Source: a virus
Virus record (IMG/VR): IMGVR_UViG_3300036859_001058
Location: 1 to 25,074 of that record
DNA: 25,074 nt
Reading direction: 5' to 3' (one strand)
Position 1 is the stretch's first letter; each line of letters begins with the position of its first letter. A model generated the notes under the pieces. That model saw only the letters and a list, made by a program, of their open reading frames with translations. It was not told where the DNA came from and ran no database searches. Position numbers and translations under genes: made by a program. This document shows, one piece after another, positions 6,698 through 15,103 of the stretch.

Positions 6698-8128
6698 CTA
6701 TGGTTGGTTCACAAACGCTCGTGGTAACTCGGTTGGTGGCCTGATTTCGTTGCTGGGTTGCGAGGGAGGAGCTTGTTTCTTGCCAGCGATAAACGCGCCC
6801 AATGCGCCTAGCGCATGCGGCGCAAATGACCCCGTGCGGTTATTGAACAGGGACGTAATAAGCTCTTTGCCGCCCGGCAATTTCCATGCTTGCCGCATGG
6901 TGCTCACAATATCGAGCACAGGGCCACCCGCCACGGCTCCTGCCATCCCAAGAGGCCCAAGGATGGCCGGACTGATGCCGGTTAATCCAGCGATAGCCGT
7001 TCCCCCCCCAGCACCGAGCAAGCCAGCGCGGAGCACTTCCTTTGAACCCTGTCCAGCATTTCTTGGAGGACTCAATCCAGGAATGGTATTGAGGAACTTA
7101 AAAAACTCAATCGTGTCGGTCTGCTCCGCTTTCGTAAAGGCTTGCGAGAAGAATTTACCCAATCTGCCGTCCTTATCCTGTAAGGCGTTCACCACCTTGT
7201 TCGGGCTGAACTTCTCTACCGTTTGTCCCGCGTTCAAGCGAAAGGCGTTGGCGATCTCGTCATTGATTTCCTTGAGCACAGATTCGCGCTTAAAGGCGCT
7301 GCGAGCCGCCGCCAGCGCAGGCACCTGCTCCAGATCGTCGCTCAGTGATGAAAACAGCTTGCCGAGCTTGTCCGCTTTCAAGCCGCCTTCACGCGCTGCC
7401 TGAGATTGCAGTTTCCCCACATCGGCCAATACTGCCTGGAGCCGCGCAGGACTGGCATTGAATGGTGGTTTCGTTAAGGTGTCTACGCCGGTTTCCTTGA
7501 GAATGGATTGCCAGGCTTTCCGCCCAGCCGGAGTCGCATTCGCCACTTCCATTTGAATCTGTTGGAGCATCGTGCGTGTCGAACTCAATGGTACGGTGAC
7601 ACCAGCCTTTGTCGCGTCGCTAAATAGTTGCTTCACATCCTGGCCTTTGCTCAACGAGGCGACCTTGCTCAACGCTTCCGTATGCGCCAACGGCTGCATC
7701 GTTTCCGCCGCCTTGGACAGCGGCACAAAGGGCTTAATCGCCCGCGCCACATTGCCCGCCACTTGGCCAGCGACCGGCAAGCCGCCAGACAGCGCATAGT
7801 CCAAGCCGGTCGGCTCGCTGATGCCCAAGAGTTTATTCAGGCCCGTGCCAATGATGCCGCCCGCGCCTGCCTCTAAAGGAATAAACGGCGCATTGGCTGG
7901 CCCTGCCAGCGCGGTTGCTGCGGCTGGCAACGCAATACTGCCAGCGGTCGGCAGAATAGACGGCTTGGCAAAGTCAAAGGCTCCTCGCGCCGCCTCAATC
8001 GCCTGTGGCGGAAAGGCAGCACGGGCAGCAGTCAGGCCGCCTTGCAATGAGGAGCGCGGCGCACGGGTCGCCTTGGCTTGGTCGGTTGGTGCCGCGCCTT
8101 CCACTACCGGATCGTCTTGCCAGCCCAT
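6698..8128 (-). CDS. Large internal virion (ejection) protein candidate
   Basis: 476 residues. Residues 50-130 are rich in Ala, Gly and Pro with weakly hydrophobic patches (AGSIALPAAATALAGPANAP, GGIIGTGLNKLLG). The centre, about 150-360, is charged and helical. A second glycine-rich hydrophobic stretch (GLLGAGGGTAIAGL, LGPLGMAGAVAGG) lies near 375-405. Such amphipathic, membrane-seeking composition in a big protein behind the tail genes is what podovirus ejection proteins look like (compare P22 gp16, gp20, gp7, which form a similar trio). No lysozyme or transglycosylase motif was seen. The start shares a base with the preceding stop (TAATG). The coding strand has a G8 run at 7012-7019. Confidence 0.5.
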   Translation of the reverse strand: MGWQDDPVVEGAAPTDQAKATRAPRSSLQGGLTAARAAFPPQAIEAARGAFDFAKPSILPTAGSIALPAAATALAGPANAPFIPLEAGAGGIIGTGLNKLLGISEPTGLDYALSGGLPVAGQVAGNVARAIKPFVPLSKAAETMQPLAHTEALSKVASLSKGQDVKQLFSDATKAGVTVPLSSTRTMLQQIQMEVANATPAGRKAWQSILKETGVDTLTKPPFNASPARLQAVLADVGKLQSQAAREGGLKADKLGKLFSSLSDDLEQVPALAAARSAFKRESVLKEINDEIANAFRLNAGQTVEKFSPNKVVNALQDKDGRLGKFFSQAFTKAEQTDTIEFFKFLNTIPGLSPPRNAGQGSKEVLRAGLLGAGGGTAIAGLTGISPAILGPLGMAGAVAGGPVLDIVSTMRQAWKLPGGKELITSLFNNRTGSFAPHALGALGAFIAGKKQAPPSQPSNEIRPPTELPRAFVNQP

Positions 8129-9513
8129 TATGGCTTTCTCCGTGTCGTGCCGTCAGGTGCCGTGTAGGTTTCTCCTGACTTGATTTTCGTGTAATCAAAG
8201 ATAGAGATGGTCGGGTCATACGGAAACTTCACCCCTCGCGTCACCGCGCCCAGCACTTCCTTATTGTGCAACTCCACCTTGCCGCGAATCACATCTGCAT
8301 AGGCGTCCAGCACAGCGGGGAGCGCGTTCGGATCGGTGCCGAGTTTGCCGAGCGATTCCATCATAATCTGCTGCTGCATTTGTGAAGGCTGCGCGTCCAT
8401 CTTCTTGAGGTTGTCCATAATGTTAAAGAAGATGCGCGAGCGTAATTCCTCCGCGTTCTTAATGCCCGCAATGTTGATGGATGTACCCAAGCGGTTGTTC
8501 AAAAACTTGGCCGCTTCGAGCAGCGTTTCCCCACCCGTGCCCATAAAACCCTTCGCTTTCGGCACCAAGGCTTTCGCCGCCTCAATGTTTTTGAGCAACA
8601 CGGGCGCTTGTTTCAGTTGGTCATACGTAGCCCGCGTGGACTTCATAAAGTCGCGTTGCGCTTCCTCGCTGGCAGGCAGGAAGGTATTGATATTCGTGAC
8701 GGTGCCCTTCGGATGCGTGGCCGTCTTGATGGCGTAATCCCGATAGAGGGCTTGGCCTTCCGGCCCTTTCGGATCAATGTTGGCCCGCTCCATCATGGCC
8801 GTAAACTTCGCCAATTCCTCATCCTTTTCCTTCGGCGTCCCCTTGCGAACGATCTCGCCCGTGAACGGCTGCATGATGTCCTTCTCCGGGTCCACCGCCT
8901 CCAGTTTGGTCGGGGCTTGGATGGCCGTGAGGAGCGACGCAATCTGTGGGTCAAACGGCGCTCCGGCCAGCCGTGGATTCTGGAGCAGGGCCGCTGACGA
9001 AGGCGGTAAGGGCGCACCGCCGAGGCGTGCCGGTTGCGCAGGTTGCGCGGGACTGATCGGCACCGTTTGCAGCATTGACAGGGGCGCACGCAGGGGCGCG
9101 GGCAGCCCTAACTCATTCGGGGCCGTAATCTCAGAAGCGGGGAGATTGAATGGCTGCCCGAATGGAGACTCAGCCTGCGCGGGTTGCGCGGGCGTTTCAC
9201 GCGAGAAGAGGTCGCCGAAGGTGGGCTGCGGCGGTTGCTGAGCCTTTTGTGCTTCGAGGGCCGCCTTAATCTTCTGTTCCTGTAAAAACGGCACCAAGGC
9301 TTCCTCTTGGCGCGTAATGAGGGCTTGTTCCTTTTTGGTATGGCCGAACATTGACCGCCGGAGTTGTGTCAGCACATCCGGCTCAGCAAAGCTGGGAATC
9401 TCGTGCTGCTGCGGCAGGAGCTTCTTGTCCGCCAGATGTTGCAGGATCGGACTGCTTTCAAAATGCGGAATCTGCTGTATTAACTGCTGGCGTTCTTCGG
9501 CTGAGAGTGGCAT
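8128..9513 (-). CDS. Helical virion protein, second ejection-protein candidate
   Basis: 461 residues. The first 90 are Gln/Glu/Lys-rich and helical (EERQQLIQQIP, ALEAQKAQQPPQP). About 90-200 is a Pro/Ala low-complexity linker with repeated PAQPAQPA-like units. From 200 on the protein is mostly charged helix (YDQLKQAPVLLKNIEAAKALVP, then MDAQPSQMQQQIM). No catalytic motif is visible. Size and position in the middle of a trio of 204, 461 and 476 residues recall the ejection proteins of P22-like phages. Both ends join the neighbours as TAATG. The role is inference from composition and order. Confidence 0.5.
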   Translation of the reverse strand: MPLSAEERQQLIQQIPHFESSPILQHLADKKLLPQQHEIPSFAEPDVLTQLRRSMFGHTKKEQALITRQEEALVPFLQEQKIKAALEAQKAQQPPQPTFGDLFSRETPAQPAQAESPFGQPFNLPASEITAPNELGLPAPLRAPLSMLQTVPISPAQPAQPARLGGAPLPPSSAALLQNPRLAGAPFDPQIASLLTAIQAPTKLEAVDPEKDIMQPFTGEIVRKGTPKEKDEELAKFTAMMERANIDPKGPEGQALYRDYAIKTATHPKGTVTNINTFLPASEEAQRDFMKSTRATYDQLKQAPVLLKNIEAAKALVPKAKGFMGTGGETLLEAAKFLNNRLGTSINIAGIKNAEELRSRIFFNIMDNLKKMDAQPSQMQQQIMMESLGKLGTDPNALPAVLDAYADVIRGKVELHNKEVLGAVTRGVKFPYDPTISIFDYTKIKSGETYTAPDGTTRRKP

Positions 9514-10127
9514 TAGCCCGTTCCTGTTGGTTTTGCTGGTGTAGGACTATACGCTGCCTGCACCCCAAAGCTGCTCGCCGACCCCACGCCCGTGCCGCCG
9601 CCCACGCCAAGAATGGTCTTGAGGAAGTCAATCATTTGGTTGATACTGGCTTGGGTGAGTTGCTCCGGCACCAGAAGCTTATTGAGAATGTTCTGTCCCG
9701 CAACGGGCATCGCAAACTGCGCGAACTGCGGGGCCACATGCTGCGCGGCTGATCCGGCAATATTCGCCACGGCGTTGGAATTGAGAAAGCCGCGTGCCGC
9801 CTGATTGCCGGAAAAGCGCGACAGAGCTTGCGTCACGGCTTGATTAAAGCCCGTGTCGTAGAGGTTCTGCTGCTCTTGGAACAGGCCGGAACTGGTCAGT
9901 CCTGGCAGTTGATAGCGGCTGATGGCTTCCGGCGAGAGCCGTGCCTTGAGGAAGGGATTGACAAAGTTGCCTGCCGTGTAGCTGCCGAGATTGCCGAGTT
10001 GAGCGCGAACGGCGGGCGACAGACCGCTCTCCTGGCTTTCCTGCTTCTCACTAGTTTCATACGCACCGCTGATGCCAAACAGCAACGGCGCATAGCCGAG
10101 GATGCTCCAATCTAGGAACTCAAACAT
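9513..10127 (-). CDS. Small virion protein, third ejection-protein candidate
   Basis: 204 residues from the ATG at 10127, preferred over a TTG at 10145 because AAGGAG lies 5 bases before the ATG. The N-terminus (FEFLDWSILGYAPLLFG) is hydrophobic. The middle is Gln/Asn/Ala-rich and helical (FSGNQAARGFLNSNAVANI, AAQHVAPQFAQFAMPV), and the end is a Gly/Ser/Pro-rich tail. The composition is like short podovirus internal proteins. It overlaps the end of the GNAT gene by 16 bases. No enzyme motif is present. Confidence 0.5.
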   Translation of the reverse strand: MFEFLDWSILGYAPLLFGISGAYETSEKQESQESGLSPAVRAQLGNLGSYTAGNFVNPFLKARLSPEAISRYQLPGLTSSGLFQEQQNLYDTGFNQAVTQALSRFSGNQAARGFLNSNAVANIAGSAAQHVAPQFAQFAMPVAGQNILNKLLVPEQLTQASINQMIDFLKTILGVGGGTGVGSASSFGVQAAYSPTPAKPTGTG

Positions 10128-10549
10128 GGTGTCTCCTTGCCCCAAAAGTCAAAGGTGGTGCGTTCCCCGTGCGCCGTGGGGGTGCCTCTGACACGCCCCA
10201 TCGCCCCCATTCGCGCCCCCCATTCCGTCGCCGTGCGCCAGAGCCGGTTCGCCAATCCTGTGCCGCGATACTCAGGCCGCACCGTCAGCGCCCATTCTTG
10301 CATATAGGGTACATCTGGCACAAAGCGATGGGTGAGGATTTCCACCCCGCACATGCCTGCCAAGATGCCCCGATCGTCCGCCACCCAGCAGCGATGCTGC
10401 GGCTGCTGCAAATAGCTCAGCACTTTCGCCTGTACATGATCGTAATTCGGCACAAAGGCGACGGCCTTCCATGGCGTCTCCTGCTTCATGCCCAATATCA
10501 GCATCACCACCCCATGCAGATCACCCAGCGTGGCTTCACGAATCACCAT
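10112..10549 (-). CDS. GNAT-family acetyltransferase
   Basis: 145 residues. Motif A of the GNAT fold is plain: EWALTVRPEYRGTGLANRLW, where RGTGLA (residues 95-100) is the acetyl-CoA pyrophosphate loop. The N-terminus MVIREATLGDL is the usual first strand and helix, and CWVADDRGILAGMCGVE fits strands 2-4. GNATs occur now and then inside the structural gene runs of phages; their substrates are mostly unknown. Here it lies between an appendage protein and an ejection candidate, sharing a base with the upstream stop (TGATG). It might modify a virion protein, a host protein or a sugar amine made by the phage cassette; nothing in the sequence decides. Confidence 0.8.
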   Translation of the reverse strand: MVIREATLGDLHGVVMLILGMKQETPWKAVAFVPNYDHVQAKVLSYLQQPQHRCWVADDRGILAGMCGVEILTHRFVPDVPYMQEWALTVRPEYRGTGLANRLWRTATEWGARMGAMGRVRGTPTAHGERTTFDFWGKETPCLSS

Positions 10550-11265
10550 CAGTTCGCCACCTCGTAGACCGTCAAGGAGGAGGTGAGGGAACCGTTAAAG
10601 AGAGCGCCAGAACCCCTGCCATTAAGTTGAAAATTATTAGTTTGAGAAGCAAAGCGAATCGCATAACTCGTGGTCGCCGTCGAAACGGTGGTGGCCTGCC
10701 AGAGAAAGGAGCCCGCGTTATTATTTGGAGTTACTCCACCATCTTGACACCAAAGACTGTAGACCGATATAGCTGAAGTTGATCCAGCGAGAAATAAAGC
10801 AGCAAACACAGACTCTTCGCCACTCTGCATAGTCCCGTTATAATCAATCCTCGCATAGACTCTATTCGTGCTTGCTTGCGGTTTAATGTTTACCAAGAGC
10901 GAATCGCCGAAGCTCGTACCTTGCGTAGAAAGAAATGGATTGTTGCTAAGAGTCACGTTCGCTGAACTCGTTGTGACTCCCGTTAAGGCCGCTGACACCA
11001 TCTGCACTAACTGTCCTGAGCTTTTCGCTGTCGGGATGGAGGCGGAGGCCGCAATTAAATCCACCACGGTCTGGCTGGCCGCATTGATACGGGCTCGCAC
11101 GCTGGCATGGGAGCCACGCGGAAGCCGCCCCATCTCGGTTTCTACCGCAATCAGCGCAAGGCCCAGGCCCCCTGGATGCGCTGCAATCACGGTATTCGTC
11201 ACCGCCGAAATCGTATCCAGCGCGGCGGGATAACTGGTCGTGCCTTGCGTGGTCAGATTGCCCAT
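10549..11265 (-). CDS. Virion appendage protein, paralogue A
   Basis: 238 residues. The N-terminal region (GTTSYPAALDTISAVTNTV, then LALIAVETEMG) is of the YP..LDT...AVE.E.G type found at the start of many tail-fibre, head-fibre and other phage appendage proteins, where it is thought to anchor to the virion. The C-terminal ~150 residues (LVQMVSAALTGVTT, GTSFGDSLLVNIKP, GSFLWQATTVSTATT, ending LTVYEVAN) are shared with the proteins at 11268-11984 and 13660-14226. It is Ser/Thr/Gly-rich and beta-like. Likely a fibre or decoration subunit, possibly receptor-binding. Part of the gene (about 10620-10960) is more AT-rich than its paralogues. Confidence 0.6.
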   Translation of the reverse strand: MGNLTTQGTTSYPAALDTISAVTNTVIAAHPGGLGLALIAVETEMGRLPRGSHASVRARINAASQTVVDLIAASASIPTAKSSGQLVQMVSAALTGVTTSSANVTLSNNPFLSTQGTSFGDSLLVNIKPQASTNRVYARIDYNGTMQSGEESVFAALFLAGSTSAISVYSLWCQDGGVTPNNNAGSFLWQATTVSTATTSYAIRFASQTNNFQLNGRGSGALFNGSLTSSLTVYEVAN

Positions 11266-11267
11266 CG

Positions 11268-11984
11268 TTAGTTCTGCACCTCATAGACCGCCAGGGTGGA
11301 CACCAGTGAATTATTAAACAATGCTTGCCTGGCAATCCCGTTAATAGTGGCTGTGCCGCTGGAGGCACCGTAGGCGAAGCGAATGAGATAGGCGGTCGTG
11401 GCCGCCGAGACGGTCGTGGCCTGCCACAGGAAGCTGCCCGCATTGACCGCAGTACTTGAACCCACAGCACACGCAGTAATCGCGGACGTGGAGCCGGCGA
11501 GAAACAGTCCCGCCACAACGGTGGCCGTGCCAGCCGCCTGAAAGGTGAGCAGCGCGTAGACATCGTTCAGCACCGACGTGGGCTTGATATTGACCAGCAG
11601 CGAGTCGCCGAAGCTCGTGCCCATGGTGGAGGCAAAGGGATTGTTGGCGATGGAAATGGTGGCAAACGGCCCCGTGGTCGTGACGCCCGTAATCGAGGCG
11701 GCGAGATATTGCACCAAGTCGCCGCTGCGCTTGTTCGTGATCGTGGCGGAGGCTGCCGTGAGATCGGTAATGCTCGTATCCAGCGTATCGAGCCGCGTCT
11801 TGACATCCGTATAGGCCCCTGCCGGGTCGGTGCCGAGTTCCGTTTCCACCGCAATGACCGCGTTCGCAGGGCCGTTGTAATTGGGCGAGACAATCTCGCT
11901 GCCGCTGCTGCCATCCGTCAGCGTGGTCGCCGTGTCCAGCGTGGTCGGGTAATCGCTCGTGCCCGTTGTAATAATGTCGGCCAT
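11268..11984 (-). CDS. Virion appendage protein, paralogue B
   Basis: 238 residues, the same length as paralogue A, from which it is separated by two bases. The N-terminus has GTSDYPTTLDTATTL and NAVIAVETELG, then a short helical stretch (DVKTRLDTLDTSITDLTAAS). The C-terminal domain repeats the family landmarks GTSFGDSLLVNIKP, LFLAGSTSAIT, GSFLWQATTVSAATT and the ending LAVYEVQN. Identity with paralogue A is high in patches even at DNA level (for example around cgccgaagctcgt), pointing to tandem duplication. Probably a fibre or surface appendage; no enzymatic motif seen. Confidence 0.6.
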   Translation of the reverse strand: MADIITTGTSDYPTTLDTATTLTDGSSGSEIVSPNYNGPANAVIAVETELGTDPAGAYTDVKTRLDTLDTSITDLTAASATITNKRSGDLVQYLAASITGVTTTGPFATISIANNPFASTMGTSFGDSLLVNIKPTSVLNDVYALLTFQAAGTATVVAGLFLAGSTSAITACAVGSSTAVNAGSFLWQATTVSAATTAYLIRFAYGASSGTATINGIARQALFNNSLVSTLAVYEVQN

Positions 11985-11992
11985 ACGTGCTC

Positions 11993-13660
11993 CTAACTGA
12001 CCGGGATCGTCCGTCTGACCTGGACCTGGGGTAATATATTATTCAGCACAAAGTTCCCGTTCGTGTGGCGAATCTGCACCTGAATCGCGTCCCCGAACAT
12101 GGCCTCCGTGCTTTGTGACGCCACGTCGGTTTGCCCGATGCTCTGCCCCACCGTCGCCCCATAGGTAAAGCCGCCGTTATACGTCACGCTCGTCCCATAG
12201 CGGTTCGTAGTAAAGGCCGTGCCGTCAATCTTGGTAATCGTCAGCAAGTCCACCGCATTGCCGTGCAAATCCTTGAGCGTCACCGTCGCGTTTTCAATGC
12301 TCCCGCTCGCGTCAAAGCGCACCAACGGCATCCACTTGTCGTAGGACGGCGCGCCAAAGTCGTGATAGGTGGTGCGAAAGTCCGCTTCCACATCCTGTGA
12401 TACGCTGCCGATGCGGTCGGTAAACACCCCGGACGGATTGAGCGTATAGACATACAGCCCCACCGTGGTATCCCCTTCGCAGCCCCGTAGGGCATCGGCA
12501 TCGCTGCCAGATGATTCCACCCACACTTCAGAGAGCGATTGCCCCGTGTGCGGCCCCGACCAGGACAGCTTCGCCAAATCCGCCAGCGCGGGGACCGCTT
12601 GCAGTTGGCGCACATCCAGCCAGTATTGCACGGTGCTGTAGCCGTTGCTCCCGACCGGCAGATAGAGCTTGAGCTTGCGGTCGTGATAGCGCATCCGCAC
12701 CTGCCCCAACTGGCTCCGGTTAACATCGTTCGTGCCGTCAATGTCCGTGCGGTTGGAAAACAGCTTATCGGCGATCAGCTTCGGCACGGACGAGTCAAAC
12801 GACAGCCACGCCACGTTTGCGTCCTGCGTAAACCAAAACGTCCCCACCCCCGGCACCGTCACCAAGGAAAACGGGGAGCGCGTGCCCATGCGCGGCGACA
12901 GCAGCACCAATGCAGCGTCCCACGTCAACGGCGGCGTGGCGGCGGCCACATTATCGCCAAAATCGTTTCCCACCAGCGCCGTCAGCGAGGATTCCTGAAA
13001 AATCAGGAGTTGCGCCTGCGGGTTGTTGTAATTCCCTGTCAGCGAGTGCAAATGCAGCGCCGTGGGCGGCCCCGTGCCCCCGCTGGGCCGATACACGGCC
13101 CAGGTCGAGCTATTCGGCGACCACACGGCGTCCGTGCGTGGATTGGTACTCCACACGCCATCGCCCTGAATCGCAAAGAGGCGATCCAGAAACGGCACGG
13201 CCATCGTGGGCGAGGAGGGAATGTTTACCCCTGTCACCGTGGCAAACGCCTGCCCTGCCGAAATGGAACAAAGCGTGTTGGACTTATTACATAGATACGT
13301 CGTGTCCGTAATGCTCCAGTTCGCAAAGTGCGTGTCCTGGTCGGAGGTCAAGGTAAACGTGACGGTGCCCAAGGCTCCTGCATCGCTCACCGTCATGACC
13401 TTAGTGGAAAAGGCGACGAGGCGAAAGGCGGAGGCGGTCTGCGGATAGACTCGTGTGCCCCCGCGCCCGCGAAAGGCCCCCTGGCTCACCGTGGTCAAGG
13501 CCGACGAGCCGGTGCGCTTGCGCGTGCCCCCATCGTAGAAGCAGTTGCCAATCCTCTCCGCTTCGCCTGGCTTCAAATCCTCAAGCGAATCGCGCAGGTT
13601 CACCCCAAACACGGGATCACGGTACTGCGCGATCTTGTCAGGCAGGCGGTTGCGGAGCAT
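11993..13660 (-). CDS. Podovirus tail nozzle/stabilisation-type protein candidate
   Basis: 555 residues. The N-terminus (MLRNRLPDKIAQYRDPVFGVNLRD, with SLEDLKPGEAERIGNCFYDGG after it) suits a protein that sits on the adaptor ring. The bulk is beta-rich with repeating blade-like units and regularly placed Trp and Asp: FLDRLFAIQGDGVWSTNP, FWFTQDANVAWLSFD, KLKLYLPVGSNGYSTVQYW. This recalls the propeller-like tail nozzle of short-tailed phages (T7 gp12 or P22 gp10 type). It lies close to the adaptor candidate, as expected. I found no tail-spike hydrolase motif. The role is inferred from composition, size and order. Confidence 0.55.
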   Translation of the reverse strand: MLRNRLPDKIAQYRDPVFGVNLRDSLEDLKPGEAERIGNCFYDGGTRKRTGSSALTTVSQGAFRGRGGTRVYPQTASAFRLVAFSTKVMTVSDAGALGTVTFTLTSDQDTHFANWSITDTTYLCNKSNTLCSISAGQAFATVTGVNIPSSPTMAVPFLDRLFAIQGDGVWSTNPRTDAVWSPNSSTWAVYRPSGGTGPPTALHLHSLTGNYNNPQAQLLIFQESSLTALVGNDFGDNVAAATPPLTWDAALVLLSPRMGTRSPFSLVTVPGVGTFWFTQDANVAWLSFDSSVPKLIADKLFSNRTDIDGTNDVNRSQLGQVRMRYHDRKLKLYLPVGSNGYSTVQYWLDVRQLQAVPALADLAKLSWSGPHTGQSLSEVWVESSGSDADALRGCEGDTTVGLYVYTLNPSGVFTDRIGSVSQDVEADFRTTYHDFGAPSYDKWMPLVRFDASGSIENATVTLKDLHGNAVDLLTITKIDGTAFTTNRYGTSVTYNGGFTYGATVGQSIGQTDVASQSTEAMFGDAIQVQIRHTNGNFVLNNILPQVQVRRTIPVS

Positions 13661-14226
13661 TAGTTTTGCACCTCCGCGACGGTCAGCGCGGATACCACGC
13701 TATTGCCAAACTTGCCCGCGCCCCCCTCGCCATTCAGCGTCGTCGTGCCCGCGCCTGGCCCTCCCACATTCAGCGCATAGGTGGTGCTGGCCGCGCTCAC
13801 CGTCGTGGCCTGCCAGAGAAACGTGACGGGTTGCATGATGCCCGCTGCCGCCGCCTGATTCTTGCAGCCCGTCACGGCGGAGGACGACCCCGCGACGAAC
13901 AAGCCCACCAAGACCTGGGTACTGCCGCTATTGGCCCCAATGAGGTTGCCCCACACATAGACCTGATTCAGCGCGGAGGTGGGCTTCATGGTGACGCTCA
14001 ACCCTAACCGGCCCCCTTCCGCCGCCAGAATCGGCGTATTGTCGTCGGGAATGATGCCGTTCGTCGTCGTAAAGCCCGTCACCTGTGTCGTCACCATCTG
14101 CACCAGCGCCCCGCTCAAATACGGCAATTCCGACGCCGGTACCTTGCCATCGCTGCCCAAACTAGCCGCGCCCAAGGCCACCCCCACATAATTCATGAGC
14201 GTGCGGTAGAACGGCTCGCTTCTCAT
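13660..14226 (-). CDS. Virion appendage protein, paralogue C
   Basis: 188 residues from the ATG at 14226, which overlaps the adaptor stop as ATGA; a start at 14292 would give an extra Gly/Trp-rich tail lying inside the adaptor gene. The C-terminal domain matches paralogues A and B (LVQMVTTQVTGFTTT, VTMKPTSALNQVYV, LFVAGSSSAVTGC, FLWQATTVSAASTTY, ending LTVAEVQN). The YP..LDT anchor of A and B is absent; instead the N-terminus is MRSEPFYRTLMNYVGVALG. So the same outer domain appears to be used with a different attachment part. It lies between adaptor and nozzle genes, which suggests a place close to the tail vertex. Confidence 0.55.
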   Translation of the reverse strand: MRSEPFYRTLMNYVGVALGAASLGSDGKVPASELPYLSGALVQMVTTQVTGFTTTNGIIPDDNTPILAAEGGRLGLSVTMKPTSALNQVYVWGNLIGANSGSTQVLVGLFVAGSSSAVTGCKNQAAAAGIMQPVTFLWQATTVSAASTTYALNVGGPGAGTTTLNGEGGAGKFGNSVVSALTVAEVQN

Positions 14227-15068
14227 CGGTGCCGCTCCACCTGCCCATACGTGGGATTCGCCGCCCCATACTTCAGCTTCATCGCCTCCCACTTCTGCAT
14301 CTCAATCGGGTAGCGATCATCGTCAAACAGCAGCATCGTCTGCACCTTAATGCCCTGCTTCACCAACGACACGCGCTGCTTGAGCCACGCGAGAAACCGC
14401 GCCCCCACTTCGTCCATCATCGTGAGATTCGGCGTATAGCTCATGAGGATGGGATAGATTTTATCCGGTGGGGGCTCCACCGTCAGCGTGCCCCCGATCA
14501 GCCGATACACCGACGGGCGGTACTTGCGCACCACTGGGAGCGTGTCCCCATAGCGCGTCAGCGTCCACGACCACTGGGCAATGAGATAGTCCGTAGTGCT
14601 GTCCGGCGTGGTGGCCCAGGCGTGCGTCAGCGACACAATCTTGGTCGCGTTCGTGTTGTCCGTGATTTGGTTGTACTGGCCGGAGCCAGTGCCCGCCAGC
14701 AGAAAGAGGTAATCGCCGATGTAGGTGTCGTCAGCGGCGCTATCCGCCGCGTCCAGCGTGAGCGCCTGCGTATTGCCGGTCTGCGCCCGCCCCCGCCAGC
14801 CGTCCCCGCCATCAAAGACCGTCAGCGTGCCTTCATGGTCAAAGTCAGGCGGCAGGGCAAATGCGCTGGTGCCCGTCGTCACCAGCACCACCGTTTCCGT
14901 CACTAAAAATAAATCTACCCTAGACGCATCCCACAATTCTGTTTTGACATCTTGAAACCCACGCGCCTGCATATTCGACACTTGGCCAAACGAAACATTC
15001 AAAATGCCCGCGCTGATCATCGCTGCACTAATCGTGGATGTAACTGTTGGGGTGCTTGGAATCGCCAC
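14223..15068 (-). CDS. Head-tail adaptor / tail-tube A-like protein candidate
   Basis: 281 residues, GTG start (an in-frame stop lies shortly upstream, and only a weak GAG is found as ribosome site). Landmarks: N-terminal helices, SAFALPPDFDHEGTLTVFDGG, a beta insertion of about 90 residues (DDTYIGDYLFLLAGTGSGQY), then YRLIGGTLTVEPPPDKIYPILMSY. The C-terminus is helical (ARFLAWLKQRVSLVKQG, DDDRYPIEMQKWEAMK). A strand motif of the type ALP.DF followed by a helical C-terminus is common in podovirus adaptors (T7 gp11 / P22 gp4-like). Position before the nozzle gene agrees. The HNH gene begins only 35 bases upstream, on the other strand. Confidence 0.55.
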   Translation of the reverse strand: MAIPSTPTVTSTISAAMISAGILNVSFGQVSNMQARGFQDVKTELWDASRVDLFLVTETVVLVTTGTSAFALPPDFDHEGTLTVFDGGDGWRGRAQTGNTQALTLDAADSAADDTYIGDYLFLLAGTGSGQYNQITDNTNATKIVSLTHAWATTPDSTTDYLIAQWSWTLTRYGDTLPVVRKYRPSVYRLIGGTLTVEPPPDKIYPILMSYTPNLTMMDEVGARFLAWLKQRVSLVKQGIKVQTMLLFDDDRYPIEMQKWEAMKLKYGAANPTYGQVERHR

Positions 15069-15103
15069 TTGACTATGATCTCAAAAAATGATACATATCA
15101 TAT
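15069..15103 (+). promoter_or_regulatory. Possible promoter for the plus-strand HNH gene
   Basis: TTGACT (15069-15074) is one base off the consensus -35 box. With a 17-base spacer the -10 position reads TACATA (15092-15097), a weak match, which would put the transcript start at or next to the ATG at 15104. TATCAT (15096-15101) is a better -10 but at a spacer of 21. No Shine-Dalgarno sequence precedes the ATG, so a leaderless message is possible. This is a reading of consensus boxes only. Confidence 0.25.
15088..15101. repeat. Short inverted repeat ATGATA-CA-TATCAT
   Basis: A perfect 6-base inverted repeat with a 2-base centre lies between the adaptor start and the HNH start, overlapping the possible -10 box. 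It could be an operator-like site or a chance AT-rich palindrome; no second copy was noticed. Confidence 0.3.

Noticed and set aside
7012-7019. C8 run (G8 on the coding strand) in the large ejection-protein candidate as a phase switch
   Set aside because: It encodes Gly-Gly-Gly in a glycine-rich hinge; switching off an internal virion protein would kill the phage, so composition is the simpler explanation.
10112-10549. GNAT gene as a PseH-type enzyme completing a pseudaminic acid pathway
   Set aside because: Only general GNAT motifs are visible and it lies among virion genes far from the cassette; no PseH-specific feature was seen.
12539-13294. Plus-strand frame opposite the tail nozzle gene
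   Set aside because: Arg/His/Gln-rich low-complexity translation without recognisable domain; a shadow of the 555-residue minus-strand gene.
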